A stretch of 64,000 bases of DNA from Crocodylus rhombifer (GCA_038503035.1 JAVSML010001153.1:806001-870000), one strand, 5' to 3'. Counted from the first letter of the stretch, positions 10,625 through 22,860 are shown. A program made the numbers and translations. The notes: generated by a model from the sequence alone, not told the origin.

Positions 10625-13600
10625 CACCACACACGCATCAAGTTGTCAAGAAGTAACCACAAGTCAAAGGCTAACTAACAAATGAAACACAACGGTTAAT
10701 GAAAAACACTGCAATTCAGAAAATTCTATGACCTAGAAAATAAACTTTAGAAACTCATACTATCAAATGTCCCTTCAGTTGCAGACAAATGAAAAAATGA
10801 AAGGATTATTTTTTAAATAAGTTATCAAGGAAAACCAAGCTATGCTTTGCCTCTCGTAAATGCGGAACAAGGAGTTTAAGTAAAGCAGACAGTCTGCTTT
10901 CTTCCCCTCCCCTTTATATTTCTGTGTCAAAATGCATTTTACTTTCAGAGCTAGATTAAGAATTTCATTCAGTGGAAATATGTATAGTATACATTTTGTA
11001 ACTACTATGAATACCTCAAAAGTTTGAGAACAAGAAAGAAACCGACAGCTCACGTACGACAGAAGAAATAGCCTTGGAGGATTCAGATACGCAAGATACC
11101 AGATCTCTTTTAAGATAAGATCCAGTTAGCTCCTTTTCAAGGTCTGTGTTGGTGCCTCTTTTCTGTCAGGTACATTAAGTTGCAGGTAAAATCTTGGAGT
11201 GTATTTGTATTTTTATGTACTTTCAGTACATCGTATTTAAAACAATGTATATTTCAAGCCATACAACAGGCAGTGAACAACTTCTATCCACGTAAAAATG
11301 AAAGTTGACAAGAGCTTCAGGGGTTGAAATAACTGCCTATTCACCTGCCTGGGACATGTGATATTTAGGTCAAGGCACTTTTTAAAAAAAAACAATTTCC
11401 CCTGTCCTCAGATCAACACTGGATTGACAGAAGAAGCAGATTCTCCAAGGCTGACAGATGACTGCAGCTGTACACCCTCATATATCAGAAGCAAGAACAC
11501 TACCTCAGGGCAAAGCATGTATTGGTAACAGCAGCCATTGAAATGTATGAATGCTAAATTATGGGTGTGTAATGCTCGATACCCATGCAAACTGGTACAC
11601 AATTAACTCAGCACAGCTCAGAAAAGGACCAATAGATTAGATTTCTTTAATCTACTCAGCAATTATTCCCAGCTTCTAAAACAGATAAATCACAAAGCCA
11701 TTTTGCCTTTTACTAGCTGTCTTGTCTTTTTTTCAATTGTGAAATGCGTTTGGAAACTAACAGAACACTAACACATAGCAAAGTATTTAACCCCCTTCCC
11801 AAGAAAGCACTTACTGAATGAAGATCTGAATGACCCATAACCCATACAGTTAGCAGAAACACAGATGTGTCGATTCCATCCTTGCAGCAAGGATTTAAAA
11901 GAAGCATTCACCGATCAATGACAGAGTCCAAACTTACTTGATTTCCCACTAGCAGTCATGAAATGAATGTACCAAAACAATCTAGATTTGGAAGTATTCA
12001 GAATTCAGCGTCCCTTTTAGTGAAATTTAAACTTGTCATACTTTTCAAAGTTAATGGGCAATAACTACAGCCACCAATTCCTAACATAGCATCTAATGAA
12101 ACCTATTTAATAAACCAAATACACTGTCTGAAACTGCAACATTTCAAGCTTGGAACTATTAATTTTCAAATGTATAAATCACAGCAGTGAATCAGTATTT
12201 TCAAAGATTTTATACAGGATTGGAGCTGCTAATATGGATAAAAACTTAACCTATAGATCAAGTTCATCTTGGATCAATTAAAAATGAGGCATAAGTTTCA
12301 GTATTGAACCTGGAGACTGTGGTTGAAAGGCTTATCTGAAGACCTTTGTCCTACACTAAAAGCTATGCTTCCTCTTCCACTGGAAGTCCAGAACAATTAT
12401 AGGAAGAGAGTCTGCTCCTGTAAAAATTCCCATCGATGACTAAAGCTAGACAAATTACAGAGGTAATGGTTCTGTTAGACCCGTTTTGCTGATAGCTAAG
12501 CTACCCCGATTTAATTTTTGCTTACCAAAATAGCTGTAGAGGGGGCACAAGGATAGTTATTGCAAGTCCCCCATTCCCCCACATTTAATTTGCTGTAAAT
12601 TGCTTGCTTGTGCTCATATCCTGAGGTAGGTATTTTACATCATCAGAAAAAGATGTTCTATTGTATACTAAATTTTTCTAGAGCTTCGCTCAGTTAACTC
12701 AAGGAAAAAAGATACAATGATGAAGATAGTTTTTATGCTGAAAGCACTTGCATTCTGTGACTGAGGACTTCTAAATACCTCTACTGAAAAAACAGAACAA
12801 AAACACCACTTCAAGTTCAGCTTCTGTAATTTGCTCAAATAATTGAAAGTTACTTAACAGTTAATTAGGCATTTATAAAGCCAGAAGTAAAGCATGTGCA
12901 AGAAAGGGTGCAGAACTTTTGGAAACTTAAATAGAAGACTTCCTACATGTATTGGAAAGTGGTCCAATTTTTAAAAGGCCAACTCTAGACAAGCACTTTA
13001 TGTAATACACGTTTTGATGACAGAGCTATAAAGATGAATTATTTTTCAATCGTCCTGTAAGTAAGATGAAGAGACATAAAATGATCAAGGCACAAACAAA
13101 CAAGTGGAACTCTCATGTGGAATATTTTCAGTTAATGGGTAATGCTTCCCATTATGAGGCCCAGTTTCCAGTTGCTTATAACTTTACCTGATTTTAACTA
13201 TTTGTGCTGAAGTTTTCTGTGCTGGATTTTTAACTTGAATTCACTTTGAATAAAAAAAGAATCTCAAGCAGAATCCTGAGATAAGGCTAGAGGGAGGGGG
13301 ATGGAAACATTTTACACAAATTTTAGCACAAGGACTGGAAGTATGGCAGATGAAAGCACTCTCTTCACACAAAGGTCTTTTGCAGTCCCAGGGAAAACAC
13401 ACTCATATTTGGCCAAGCTATCTACATCTGGAAAAACCACATCTTGCTCCAAATCCATACACCTGCTCCAAAGGCAGAAAGAATCTCTTAGTAATCCCTA
13501 ACTAAGCCAAGGAATATTTTGGAGGAAAAACTGCCCAACTGCAATGCAGACAGGACAAGAGATGGATTGAGGATGGGGCATGTAAATGGGAACAGAGACA

Positions 13601-14019
13601 TATTGTCTCCTTGTCTCTGCAAGGAAAGGCAAGAGACTGCAACTGGGATCATAACAAAGGAAAAGAAGAAAGAGTGAAAAGGGAACCAAAGCAAAAGGAG
13701 AAAAAAGGATACGACTAAGATTGTCCAAGAAGACATAAAGAGGAGAACCTGGCATGGAAATTCAGAGAACTGGGCAAAAGAGATGATGAGGAGAATAATA
13801 ACAGTGGGAAAGGATCACAACTGACTGGAAAAAGAAAATAAGGTGAGGTGTCAGGGAAAAGGGAAATGCCACTGAAAATGGACAAGCAGCTCTGGAAGTG
13901 AGACTAGACATGAAAGAAAAAATAGCCAACATGGACAAGTGATTGCATTGTGGCTGTAACCAACAGCTCTAACTTGGGTAGGAAAAGACCAGGTACAAAT
14001 CCAGGCGTGGGGACACAGT
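10625..14019. other. AT-rich 3.4-kb stretch, no repeat recognised
   Basis: A consensus donor (GTAAGT, minus, at about 11928-11933) follows a short open segment containing HFMTASGKS, but its acceptor is weak, so I did not call an exon. Otherwise nothing was seen. Confidence 0.5.
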
Positions 14020-14990
14020 GGTCCAGTCACAGGATCACGTGTTGGGCTGCAAGGACCTCACAAGGTTATCTAGTTCCACTCCTTACTCAAGGCATGTTTC
14101 CTTCTGTGGGTTTAATCTCCAAATCCACAGTGTATTACCTTAGCGTTTTAGCACACAGACCACGTCCACAGAGGTCAAGGTTTTGCACTTGCTGCGTTCC
14201 ATGTAGGGGACAGCATCCCAGATCATGTTCTCGAAAAACACCTTCAGTACTATACAAGTCTCCTCACAGATCTAGCCAAGGATACATTTCACACTTCCAC
14301 AACAGACTAGATGGTAGGTGACCACTGTGATGATGCCTTGGATGTTGTCTCTCAGAACCCTCTTCTGGCACTTCCTGAGCTCTTTGCCTCCTGTGACCAG
14401 ACATCCTAGCTGAACCTCCACTTTCATGACCATCCCTAAGAAAACCATCCTAGCCAAGCATCATCTCAACTTGGAAATTTCCACGAATGGATATTCCACA
14501 ACTTTTCTGTAGTCTGTTCATATTTTTGCCACCTTCATCATCAAGAAGTTCCTCCTAATCTTCAGCCTAATTTTCCTCTTCTGCGACTTGAGGCCATTGC
14601 TCATAGTTCTGTCCCTTACAGCCACATAGAAAGGCCCATCTCAATCCTTTCTATACTCGCCCTTCAAGTATTTCAAGACCCCCATTAGTCTTCTCTTTCA
14701 GACTAAATAACCCTATTTCTTTCAGCCTTTCTTCACAAGTCTTGCTTCCCAGGTCCCTAATCATTTTTCTCACTCTGTACTGAACGCTTCCCAATCTGCC
14801 CACAACATTCTTGAAGTATGGGGCTCAACACTGATCCAGCGCTCCAGACGAGGCCTCACTAGGGCTGAACAGAGAAGAATCATTTCCCTTCATTTGCATT
14901 GCAAGTGGCACTCCTGTTTATACAACCCAGTATACTCTTGGCCTCTTTTGCAACAAGAGCATACTGTTGGTTCATATTCAGTCGCACTCC
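14020..14990 (-). mobile_element. Old CR1 LINE 3' portion
   Basis: On the minus strand, 14470-14990 shows the CR1 C-terminal RT and 3' region in degenerate form, with wording corresponding to chicken-type CR1 (aagttcctcctaatcttcag, tgaggccattgctcatagtt, the gaggcctcactagggctgaa block). The 3' tail wording (ttatctagttccactcc) reappears near 14065. About 14100-14460 does not fit and may be an insertion or highly diverged sequence. No usable reading frame remains. Confidence 0.7.
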
Positions 14991-16559
14991 TGTTCAATTC
15001 CTCCTCTATTCCTGCCATCCACAGAAACCAAAGACCTAATCCTATTACAGCGGGGTTGCCTGGGTCCTCTTCCACAGCTGAAAGGGCAGCCAGCAGCCCC
15101 TGTCAAGTCAGCTAGGAGCCCAGCACCAGTCAGGCTGCCTGGCCCCTCTTCCCATGCTGACATGGCATGTGCCACTGGCTGATTACCCAACCAAGAGCCC
15201 AATCCTGAAATGTGACTAAAAGTGGCTGCAAACAGAAACTGAATATTTCAAGAACACTATGTATAGCTGAGAAAATCTTGCAAATTACTACAAGATGACA
15301 GTAAACAACTTCTATGTAAATCAAGAGTGGGGCTTGAGGTTAATTATGCCATTAAGCACTTTTGTATGCAAGTCATTTTTGGACGACAAACATGTCAACT
15401 TGACGTTAGGAAACAATGCTGTGTTTATTACTTCATACAGGTCATCCTGAACACTAAGAGAATTCCAGTTTACTCACTACTGCTTTCTATTAATAAAATA
15501 AGATTTTGTCCTTTACGTTTTTCTTAACCGTTTTATCACTAAAGGTCATTTTCTAACGTTAATTTGAAATTCTTCAAGCCACTATCCAGATCATCTTCCC
15601 AGCTTTTCTCCTTGCCACTGTGCAGGGTTCCAACAAAGCCATGGCACGCCATAATGGACCAGGAGTCTTGAGGAACTGAATAGTTCTATAGTGCACTGAA
15701 AGTTAATAGCCACTTACTTCCTTGAATTTTGTACTGAATTATCGATCCAGAAGACAAGGTGCTCCTACTATGACTGATTAACACATAGAAGTTTAATGCA
15801 CCACAGACCTTTGCCATTTTAATTAGCTGCTTGCAACCCTTTTTGGAGGACTTTTGGCACTAAGCAACCAGAGACTCTACTACATTTTTCCAGGCTTCTG
15901 GCTATTATGTTCTCTATATCTACAAAGCCGCCCACGCTCAGGAAAGTATCCAGCAGAGCTCCTAGTCTAGATTAGGCTCATTTCTAATGGCTTGAACATC
16001 ACCAAACGGGGCTGCCAGGCACACAGTTTTATGTATGATGTTCTCTATAAGAATTATAGATTATTATTTGCTTGATCCATTTGTTAGTTCCTGTAATTTC
16101 TAGATAGTCACACACAACATATCTCACTTGAACTCAAGCTACTATAATATTTGTCTTGACTTTTATTTTAGTAAGAAAGAGAGAGAAATCTAGGTTGCAG
16201 TGTTCACAGTAGATACTTATTTAACTGGACAGTAAAATTTACAGTAAAATAGTTTTAAAAAACCCTAATTAAGTTTGCATTAAGATATGGTAACAACTTT
16301 TTATTTTATAGATTTTCTCCAGCCTGAGATGCATCATGAATTCATCGCAGCAGGTGCTGCACAGTTAAATAATTCTAAATCAAAAAAACTATAAATAAAT
16401 CATATTAGAAAAAAAGAAAAATCCAAAACATCAACAACTGACTTAAAAAATATCAAAAGCTCCTTTCCAAAGTAAGTTACACAAAAAAGGGAAATAAACC
16501 AAAATATTCATGGACAGGAAAAAAAATTGATTCCCTCCTAGAGCACTGTGTATGCTTAA
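14991..16559. other. AT-rich stretch with chance-level open segments
   Basis: Adjacent minus-strand open segments between 15540 and 15960 are interrupted by an in-frame TAG and a frame change. No repeat is recognised. Confidence 0.45.
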
Positions 16560-16815
16560 ATCATACATCTAGTTTATGAGCTAAATCAAGCTCTCACACC
16601 AGCTATGAAAGGCCCAGTCACCCACACAACTAGGGGCCAAATTCCATGAGCAGGTGGGCCTGAGGATGGACCAAGTCTGGAAACAGCAGAAAGCCTCTTC
16701 AAGGCTAGTTTTTCAAATTGGTTGGATTAAGTTCTTCTTAGGCTTTGCATGTCATAAAACCTACTTGCAATTTATTTCTCCACTGGAAGCCAGTGCAAAG
16801 AACAATCCTTAATGG
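16560..16815 (-). mobile_element. Possible L2-like LINE 3' remnant
   Basis: On the minus strand the words CTGGCTTCCAGTGGAG and downstream sequence resemble the LHWLPV motif found near the C terminus of L2-clade and related RTs. The remainder is too decayed to place. It could be another ancient repeat. Confidence 0.3.
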
Positions 16816-17342
16816 TCACAGTCATTGAATACATTAATTACTATGCTGCCAGCTATGAAGATGCTTTGTTGGTAGCTCACAACAAGAAAAATTCCAAAGG
16901 CAAAACTCTACATTACAGTAGCAAAGTCATTGTTCAAACAAACAGACAAGTTCTGTTAAGTTACAAGCCTCATCACCTTTTGCATCAGATAACTGATTCC
17001 TGAAGACTGCAAAAGGCAAAGAACTGCTCATCTGACAAATTCTCAACACAGTACAACACCAGGACAAATAGAGAACAAGTCATTTCACTTCCATTAAAGT
17101 TAGGTTCAACAGCCAACTATTACAGGTTTGGTACAAATTTTCATTCCCAAAGTCTAAAACACAGTGCACCACAAGCATGACAAGTGTTAAGTTTGATATA
17201 ACAATATTGCTCAGGAAAGATGATAGAAAGCCAGGGAGTTAAGGGCCTCAGATACAAGTGGTACAAGCTTGAAAACAAAATCTACTTTCACAGTAAGGCT
17301 AAAGTGAGTTTGACCCTCTCTTCAAATTTTGAACTGGATCAC

Positions 17343-17513
17343 AGAAATGCAGCTGTGGATACATGTGTCACTGTGGTGGAGTAAGTGCTTAATTCTGGGG
17401 TCCAAAGCATTAACAGCCACTAGAAAGTCATTAGCAAAAGATAACCAGGATAAACTGAACAGGACCTCATCTTTGATGATGCTGGAAGAAAAAGGGAGTA
17501 GATCTTGTCTGTT
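17343..17513 (-). CDS. Candidate internal exon, unknown helical protein
   Basis: On the minus strand the acceptor ACATCTTTCATGTTTAG is followed by 57 open codons. The peptide is rich in helix-forming residues and includes SIIKDEVLFSLSWLSFAND. The donor is uncertain: I used a weak GTGATCC at 17336-17342, and other GT sites are possible. An in-frame stop lies just before the acceptor, which supports the splice choice. The phase matches the candidate exon at 17659-17766. I do not recognise the family. HEAT-like helices are an impression, not a match. Confidence 0.25.
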
Positions 17514-17658
17514 CTAAACATGAAAGATGTTATAACACACAAGTACCAGTACTTCACAGGCCAGGAACAGAAGATTGACTAGATCTCAGTCAGACCAGCA
17601 TGTTATTCAGATACTAATTGATCTCCTCCACAGAGTGCTTACAAATTCAGTGACTTAC

Positions 17659-17766
17659 TTTTGATCTAGATCTTTTTATGCCATGCCCACTGCAGTCTAG
17701 GATCACCTCAAATGTTCGTTTTAAAATGAGATAGTCCAGCTTCTTCAAATTTTCACTAGCCAGCAT
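17659..17766 (-). CDS. Candidate internal exon, unknown protein
   Basis: This 108-nt segment (36 codons) has a consensus donor GTAAGT (rc at 17653-17658) and the acceptor TATTTACTTGCAG. Only one of the three frames is open. It begins MLASENLKKLDYLILKR and ends in a basic stretch (KRSRSK). Both ends are in phase 0, compatible with the candidate exons at 19225-19347 and 17343-17513. It is one of the better-looking segments of the minus-strand set, but the protein is not recognised. Confidence 0.3.
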
Positions 17767-19224
17767 CTGCAAGTAAATACTCATTGTGTACATCTCTGAT
17801 CTCAAAAACAGCATTACTATCAGCCTGCATAAGTTCTCTATATAAAAGAAGTCAGTCTTATTTGCAAAGGTTCACACACTATTTCCTCTGAAACCCCTTG
17901 CCCAATTATTTTAAATTGAGGTCATCATTAAAACATGAGGTCTCTTGTACTGATAAAGACAGGTTTTGGACAGAAGCCAAAAAAGTCCAGCATTTCAGAC
18001 AGCTAGACAGAATAAACCTTAAGTAGCTTATTGACAATATGGTCCAGAGACAGCTGAGATCTGCCAAGAGAGCTACATTTGTTTACACAACAATTTAAGG
18101 ATGTTCAAAATACAAATTCTACACACACGTGCTGTTGCCATCAATCAAGTTACTATTTGTGCACACCACACCAACAATGATGATGTTCATGAAAGCATGT
18201 GAATATTTCCTTTTATGATTGAAGGGTGATACAATCCTAGAGGGATGAGATGCTAAAGAATCAAAAAGGTGGCAAAATGTATCTGGAAAAATGCCATTTA
18301 AGGGGATATTTTTATTTGTCCCTGGAAGAAAGTTACATTTTGTATTATTGCATAAATACATTGATTAAAAGTTGAAATGCTGAGATAAACATTACCTGAG
18401 AACAGAAAACATGTTTTACATTAAAACATTAAGGGATTACTCAACAAAAGATTCTGTGAAACGTGCCCTAAGCTATCACCCAAGGGAACACAGACAAAAC
18501 ATACCACACTGTTAAACAAAGAGGTATTCACATCCAAAAGATAGAATATAAAAATATCTGGTACATCAAGGAATATCCAGTATTCTTAAAGGTTGAATAT
18601 CACAGATACAGGGCTACCTGAACGTCTGACCCCTTCAAATCTCTGAATGTACAAGCCAGGAGTCAGGCTCTGTATCTTTACTCATTATGGGATGGAATTC
18701 TGCACTTCATCCATGCTGAGGTTCACCTGGGTCTGTATCAACCATTCTGGCCCAGTGGGTTTAAGCTTTAGTTCTTTTCTTTGGGAGCATATGGCCAATA
18801 GTACGCAACATCATATATCTTTCTTAAAACTAAAAGTATTGTTTATTTTATAGTAGGAACAGAATTTAGAGAGACAGAATTTGAAGCAAGCTGTCTATAT
18901 GCTGATAGGGATTGTTTAACCACAGATTTTAGAAGTCCCAGAGGTAACCCAGCTAGGTCAATATTTTTCATACACCCCCAACAGGAGTCCTGTATCTCAG
19001 TCTTGTTCCTCTGAACCACCACACCCTTTTCTGAGTGGGTATTCCCTTGAAAAGGTTCTTTGGATCACTTGTGTTGAGGGTCTTTTCCTAGCAGATTTAA
19101 ACTAGTTTGTACATTAGCTGTATAGAAGGCGCAAATCTTTAAACTAGCAAGCCTTAGCATTGCCTCTAACAACTCTCAAGTGTATATAGAGATGTTATTT
19201 ATCTTGTCCCAGGCTTTTCCTTAC
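17767..19224. other. AT-rich stretch, possible old SINE-like patch
   Basis: No clear feature. About 18610-18790 has mixed GC content that could be an old interspersed repeat, but I could not match it to a family. Confidence 0.4.
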
Positions 19225-19347
19225 TGTTCTTTCCTCAGACACAGTTAAGGGTATTCCAAGATCATAACATACAGTATTCAGAAGGCACAGCAGATCTTGG
19301 GGATACCAACAGCAGTCTTCTGCGGAAAAGGTGTTATTGTACCATAA
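19225..19347 (-). CDS. Candidate internal exon, unknown protein
   Basis: On the minus strand the acceptor TTTATTGTTTACTTCAG precedes 41 open codons, and the donor is AACA|GTAAGGA. The peptide includes the cysteine-rich words SAEDCCWYPQDLLCLLNTV. A second possible acceptor (CTTTTCCGCAG next to 19319) would shorten it. The phase is 0 to 0, compatible with the segments on either side. The family is not recognised. Confidence 0.27.
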
Positions 19348-19587
19348 CTGAAGTAAACAATAAAACATTTACAACACAAATATTTTTCAGTGTCTTAAAA
19401 AAATCCAAGCAGCATTCCCCAAGAAAAATTAACATAGTTCTATATTTGGAAGAAACCTGATGTAGCACAGAACTTTCTCCCCTTGTCCTAAAAGCAAAAA
19501 GTGACCATTTTGTATCTACTGCTGTGAATTACTGACCACTTACAATGAGAGATATAGATTCTCCTCATCAAGAAGAGTTATCATCTT

Positions 19588-19717
19588 TCTTTCATATGAT
19601 CCATAACTTTAAAACACCTTTGACACAATAAAATTATTAGGGCCTGTACCACAAAGGAAAGACCATAATAACTCACTGCCACCATCACAGCTTGTGAATT
19701 ATGGATCATATGAAAGA
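19588..19717. repeat. Perfect 19-bp inverted repeat, 92-nt spacer
   Basis: TCTTTCATATGATCCATAA at 19588-19606 is the exact reverse complement of 19699-19717. Similarity continues imperfectly on both sides. The right arm lies in the candidate exon 19677-19733. The left arm lies just beside another splice-bounded open segment on the minus strand. A 19-bp perfect match at this distance is far beyond chance. Confidence 0.95.
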
Positions 19718-19733
19718 TAATTGCCCTTCCCAA
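19677..19733 (-). CDS. Candidate internal exon, unknown protein
   Basis: This 57-nt segment has a strong donor GTGAGTTA (rc at 19671-19676) and the acceptor CCCATATAATTTAG. Only phase 0 is open, giving 19 residues including AIIFHMIHNSQAVMVA. It would follow the segment 21629-21692 and precede 19225-19347 without a frame break. It is short, so evidence is weak. It overlaps one arm of a 19-bp inverted repeat. Confidence 0.2.
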
Positions 19734-20258
19734 CTAAATTATATGGGCAATTTCTTATGGAATTAGAGGATATTTTTACATAAATCACTGTGCCTTATTA
19801 ACAAACAATTTAAACCCACTTGAGGTTCTGTGATTGAGTCATAAAGGATAGTATTGTCATGCCTGTGCAACCCTTTTATCAGAAACAGCACCTTCATCAA
19901 TCTGTCCCTAGAAACTGGCCGTTTCCTGAACAGCACTGTATTTGTTCAAAGCTGTCAATCATTAGAAGACTTCTTGAAAGAGGACTCACCGTTTCTATAT
20001 GTTTCTAGAACTACAAATAGGATGCCACAGAGTATTATTATTTAAAACAAATTTACGTAAAATGACTGAACTGTTAACTATTGTCTTCAAGACTGCTTTC
20101 AGAGATAAGGACCTTAAAGTAAGATGACTGGCAGACACAGGGTGGGGATCAGCTGGGGAGTTAAACACATACATTTCCTGCTCATTCTATTAGCAGGCAG
20201 GAGCACTACTGTTTATTTTATACCTTGGAAAGACCGTCCCTCTAAAGTGTCAAGCAAA

Positions 20259-20400
20259 TACCATATTTACCTAAATACAAAGCAAGTCCTCTCTGTCCCC
20301 CCACCATCAACATGAGGGAAAAAGCCCCTCCTCTTAAATTAATGAGATTTCCTTGCATGTGAAATACACTATCTATCATTAAACTGCTGCCAAAAGCAGC
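20259..20400. mobile_element. Fragment related to ACCATATTT-end TIR element
   Basis: The sequence TACCATATTTACCTAAATAC followed by a purine/pyrimidine block (gggaaaaagcccctcctctt) resembles the terminal region of the MITE type seen at 8005-8769. The other terminus is not evident, so this is treated as a fragment. Confidence 0.4.
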
Positions 20401-20504
20401 AAATAGTCATGGAAACCAACACTTTGTTGATTAAACAAGTTGATTAAATGCAGCCAACACTGAACACAATTATAAAATACAGAGCCCATACTGGGCTGGG
20501 TTGG

Positions 20505-20961
20505 GGTGTGGTGTTATTAACTGTTTAACCAGTAAGTGCTAGAATAACTGGTTAGCTTACCAGTTATCCTTTAGCTCCAGCCAAGTGCAGGTTGGCAAGA
20601 AAGGGTGAGGAGGGAAGCCCCATGGTGCCCCAGCAGGGACTCAGAAGGCAGCATGGCAAGCAGGAAGGGGGGGGGGAGGACAGAGCAGGGAGAAGGGGAC
20701 TAGTACCCATAGCCTAAGAGGAAAACAGGGAACAGACTTATCAATTAAGCAATGTGCTGCTTCTTTACAAGTGCTCCCTCCCTGCCAGTGCAAGGCTTCA
20801 CAAGCCAGCTGTGTTGTCTGGCTGGGCTTGCCTCCTCAAAAAGCTCCAGGAGCAGCTCCCAGCAGCAGCTGTGTCCAAGCTGCTGTGTTACGGTTAATTG
20901 TTTAACCTATATAATTAGAGGAGGTTAAATTAATATTTTTTTAATGATATTTACATCTCTA
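20505..20961. mobile_element. Probable hAT-like non-autonomous element
   Basis: The right end reads TTTACATCTCTA, equivalent in reverse to a TAGAGATGTAAA start seen in reptile hAT elements. Both sides carry related AT-rich words (TGTTTAACCAGT on the left, TTGTTTAACCTA on the right) around a GC-rich middle (20570-20880) with a short G-run. The left boundary and target duplication are not resolved. Confidence 0.42.
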
Positions 20962-21628
20962 GTGTGTATGGCCCTAAAAAAAGGGGGCAGTTGTTCCCTC
21001 AGAAAGGAATGAGCACCGGGCCTGAAGGTACTGCAATAACAGGCTGGCACTCACTTGGAGAGGTTGGAGCAAGGTCTGGCACCCTCCCCTGGTGCCAAAA
21101 TCCTCTTCACTACCACAGCTGAGTTGTGCCTTGCTTTCCTATTTCCAGCTATTCCTGTTTCTTCACCAGCCTTAAATGTCTGGCAAACATCACCAAACAA
21201 GGCCCCAAACAGTTCGCCCAGTATCCCTCTGTTGGTCCCTCTCTCAGCCTGTCACATGTTATTAGAGTGGGCTTCCCCTAAATGAGGTGGTGCCAGACCA
21301 GGTGGCCCTGTGCCTCATCTGCATATACATTTTTGGAGGATCCCAGGACTCATGACAAGCACACTCGGCTCTAGTCTCGAGTGGTGGGCTAATGAGCACA
21401 TAGATCCTTTGTGGAGGGGCAAGGAGTAATCTGGAGTGTACACACACACTGAGCAATGCTGAGCTGCGGGGTTGCTGTGGCTTGAAACACTGTAGACTCT
21501 GCTGAGGTCCAATCCAATGAGCTACATGGTAAATTATGAGCCTTTTGGCTCCGGACTAATATCTTGCAGTATGCACTATATATAAAGTAGGTACAGAAAT
21601 GCCACTTAAAAGTGTATTTATGGAATAC

Positions 21629-21692
21629 CTGTGCTAAAATTTGCAGCAGTTTCAAAAAAATGAGAAATGCATCAAATCTCGATGAACTAAGT
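21629..21692 (-). CDS. Candidate internal exon, unknown protein
   Basis: A 64-nt segment on the minus strand that is open in one frame only, giving 21 residues including FDAFLIFLKLLQILAQ, an amphipathic-helix-like pattern. The acceptor is poor (GAGCTACCTAG) and the donor weak (GTATTCC). It is listed because its phase joins the segments at 21768-21829 and 19677-19733. Confidence 0.17.
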
Positions 21693-21767
21693 CTAGGTAG
21701 CTCCAGTATATTTAACTTACTACAGGTATGTTCAAGTTTAGTATTTTCAAATTTGCCCCTCACTTAC

Positions 21768-21829
21768 ACATGCTCAGGGAGAGCAAGGCCTGACAGTAAG
21801 GAGACGGAGGTGTTGCAGGGGGAATACGC
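21768..21829 (-). CDS. Candidate internal exon, unknown protein
   Basis: A 62-nt segment with a strong donor CATGT|GTAAGTGAGG and a good acceptor (CTCTCCCCAATCCCCAG) on the minus strand. The frame used gives SVSLLSGLALPEHV at its end. A second frame is also open, so the reading is ambiguous. The intron to the next candidate exon would be only 75 nt. Confidence 0.2.
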
Positions 21830-22137
21830 CTGGGGATTGGGGAGAGCGGGTGGCAGAGGGCACCTGTGCACCCAGGTTTAATTTTCCCTACTGTAGCAGT
21901 CAACAGGGGACAAATTCAAAGTAAACCTCAAAAAAAATAGATTCTATACCTGGAAAATTATAAGAAAATGATAATCTTTCCATATATAGAATCTAATTAT
22001 TGGGGGTAAGGGGCATCTTGCATTCAGGGTCAACTTATGTTAGACTACTTACAATAATAATCACCCTTTCCCCCCTCCCCTGAATTGTGAACATTAGAAG
22101 GAAAAGATATATATCTTAGATATCAAGATCCTGAACT

Positions 22138-22396
22138 TTATGTATCTGGATTTCTAATATCCACCATGCTAAGAATGGCGTTTCTAGCCCAATACAATGT
22201 AATCATGTACTGGCCTGTAATGCCAGCAAGGAATTCAGTCATTTGACTGACAAGCTGGTTCTTAATGGCAAAACCAATGTCATGCATTCGCCTGCTGTTT
22301 GCAGGTTTCCCTTTCCAAAAGAACATATAGCCATCCCTTTCCTCCCTCAGTTGGCCTTCATCTGAATGTCTGTTCTCACTGAGAGCAGCAATATCT
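22138..22396 (-). pseudogene. RTE-like LINE endonuclease fragment (inverted 5' part)
   Basis: Minus-strand translation gives an apurinic-endonuclease-like segment: IAALSENRHSDEGQL, then GYMFFWKGKPANSRR, then IGFAIKNQLVSQM. This is the layout of the RTE-type endonuclease whose genomic copies are often mis-annotated as craniofacial development protein 2. It is placed head-to-head with the RT part at 22392-22860, although the two are collinear in an intact element. This suggests a 5' inversion during insertion. Confidence 0.75.
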
Positions 22397-22860
22397 ATGT
22401 ATATGCCTTTACTGATTTGACCAAAGCCTTTGACTGTTAACCATGAGGCTCTATGGAAGATCTTATTGAAGTTTGGCTGCCCGGGGAAATTTATCAAACT
22501 CCTTCATGGCCAGATGACTGCCAACTTCCTATGCAGTGGCTCCGCTATGGAGCCCTTTTCCATCTGAACTGATGTCAAGCAGGGCTGTGTGACTGCACCA
22601 ATTTTCCATCTTTCTTGTGGTCATTAAGATGCTCATGCATGATTGTCTGCCACATGGCATCAGCATCAAGTACTGGATGGATGGGAACCTTTCCAATCTC
22701 TCCCACTTGCATGCCAAAACCAGACTAACTTCAGCCTTGATTGTGGAACTACTTCAGTATGCCGATGACTGTGCTGTCGTTGCGCATACTGAAGAGGACA
22801 TGCAGGGGCCAGAGAAAACGCTTCAAGGTCAGCCTTAAGGCAAACATCAGGAAGTGTGGC
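22392..22860 (+). pseudogene. RTE-like LINE reverse transcriptase fragment
   Basis: Plus-strand translation shows the RT palm: TDLTKAFD, then GCPGKFIKLLHG, then AMEPFPSEL, and the catalytic YADD at 22758-22769 followed by CAVVAHTEEDMQ. Frameshifts and stops interrupt it. It is the same clade as the inverted endonuclease piece beside it. The right limit is unclear. Decayed RTE 3' sequence may continue to about 23160. Confidence 0.8.

Noticed and set aside
15540..15960. Minus-strand open segments that looked coding
   Set aside because: They are broken by an in-frame TAG near 15690 and a frame change near 15820. The apparent splice sites would give introns of 20-45 nt, too short for a vertebrate, and no homology is recognised.
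19530..19611. Second splice-bounded minus segment (MITLLDEENLYLSL) beside the 19-bp inverted repeat
   Set aside because: The donor is strong, but no acceptor gives a phase that joins exon 19677-19733 to 19225-19347, so it is left out of the gene model.
21389..21763. 124-codon minus-strand open frame
   Set aside because: Most of it is probably chance. Only the part 21629-21692 is kept as a low-confidence candidate, because of its phase.
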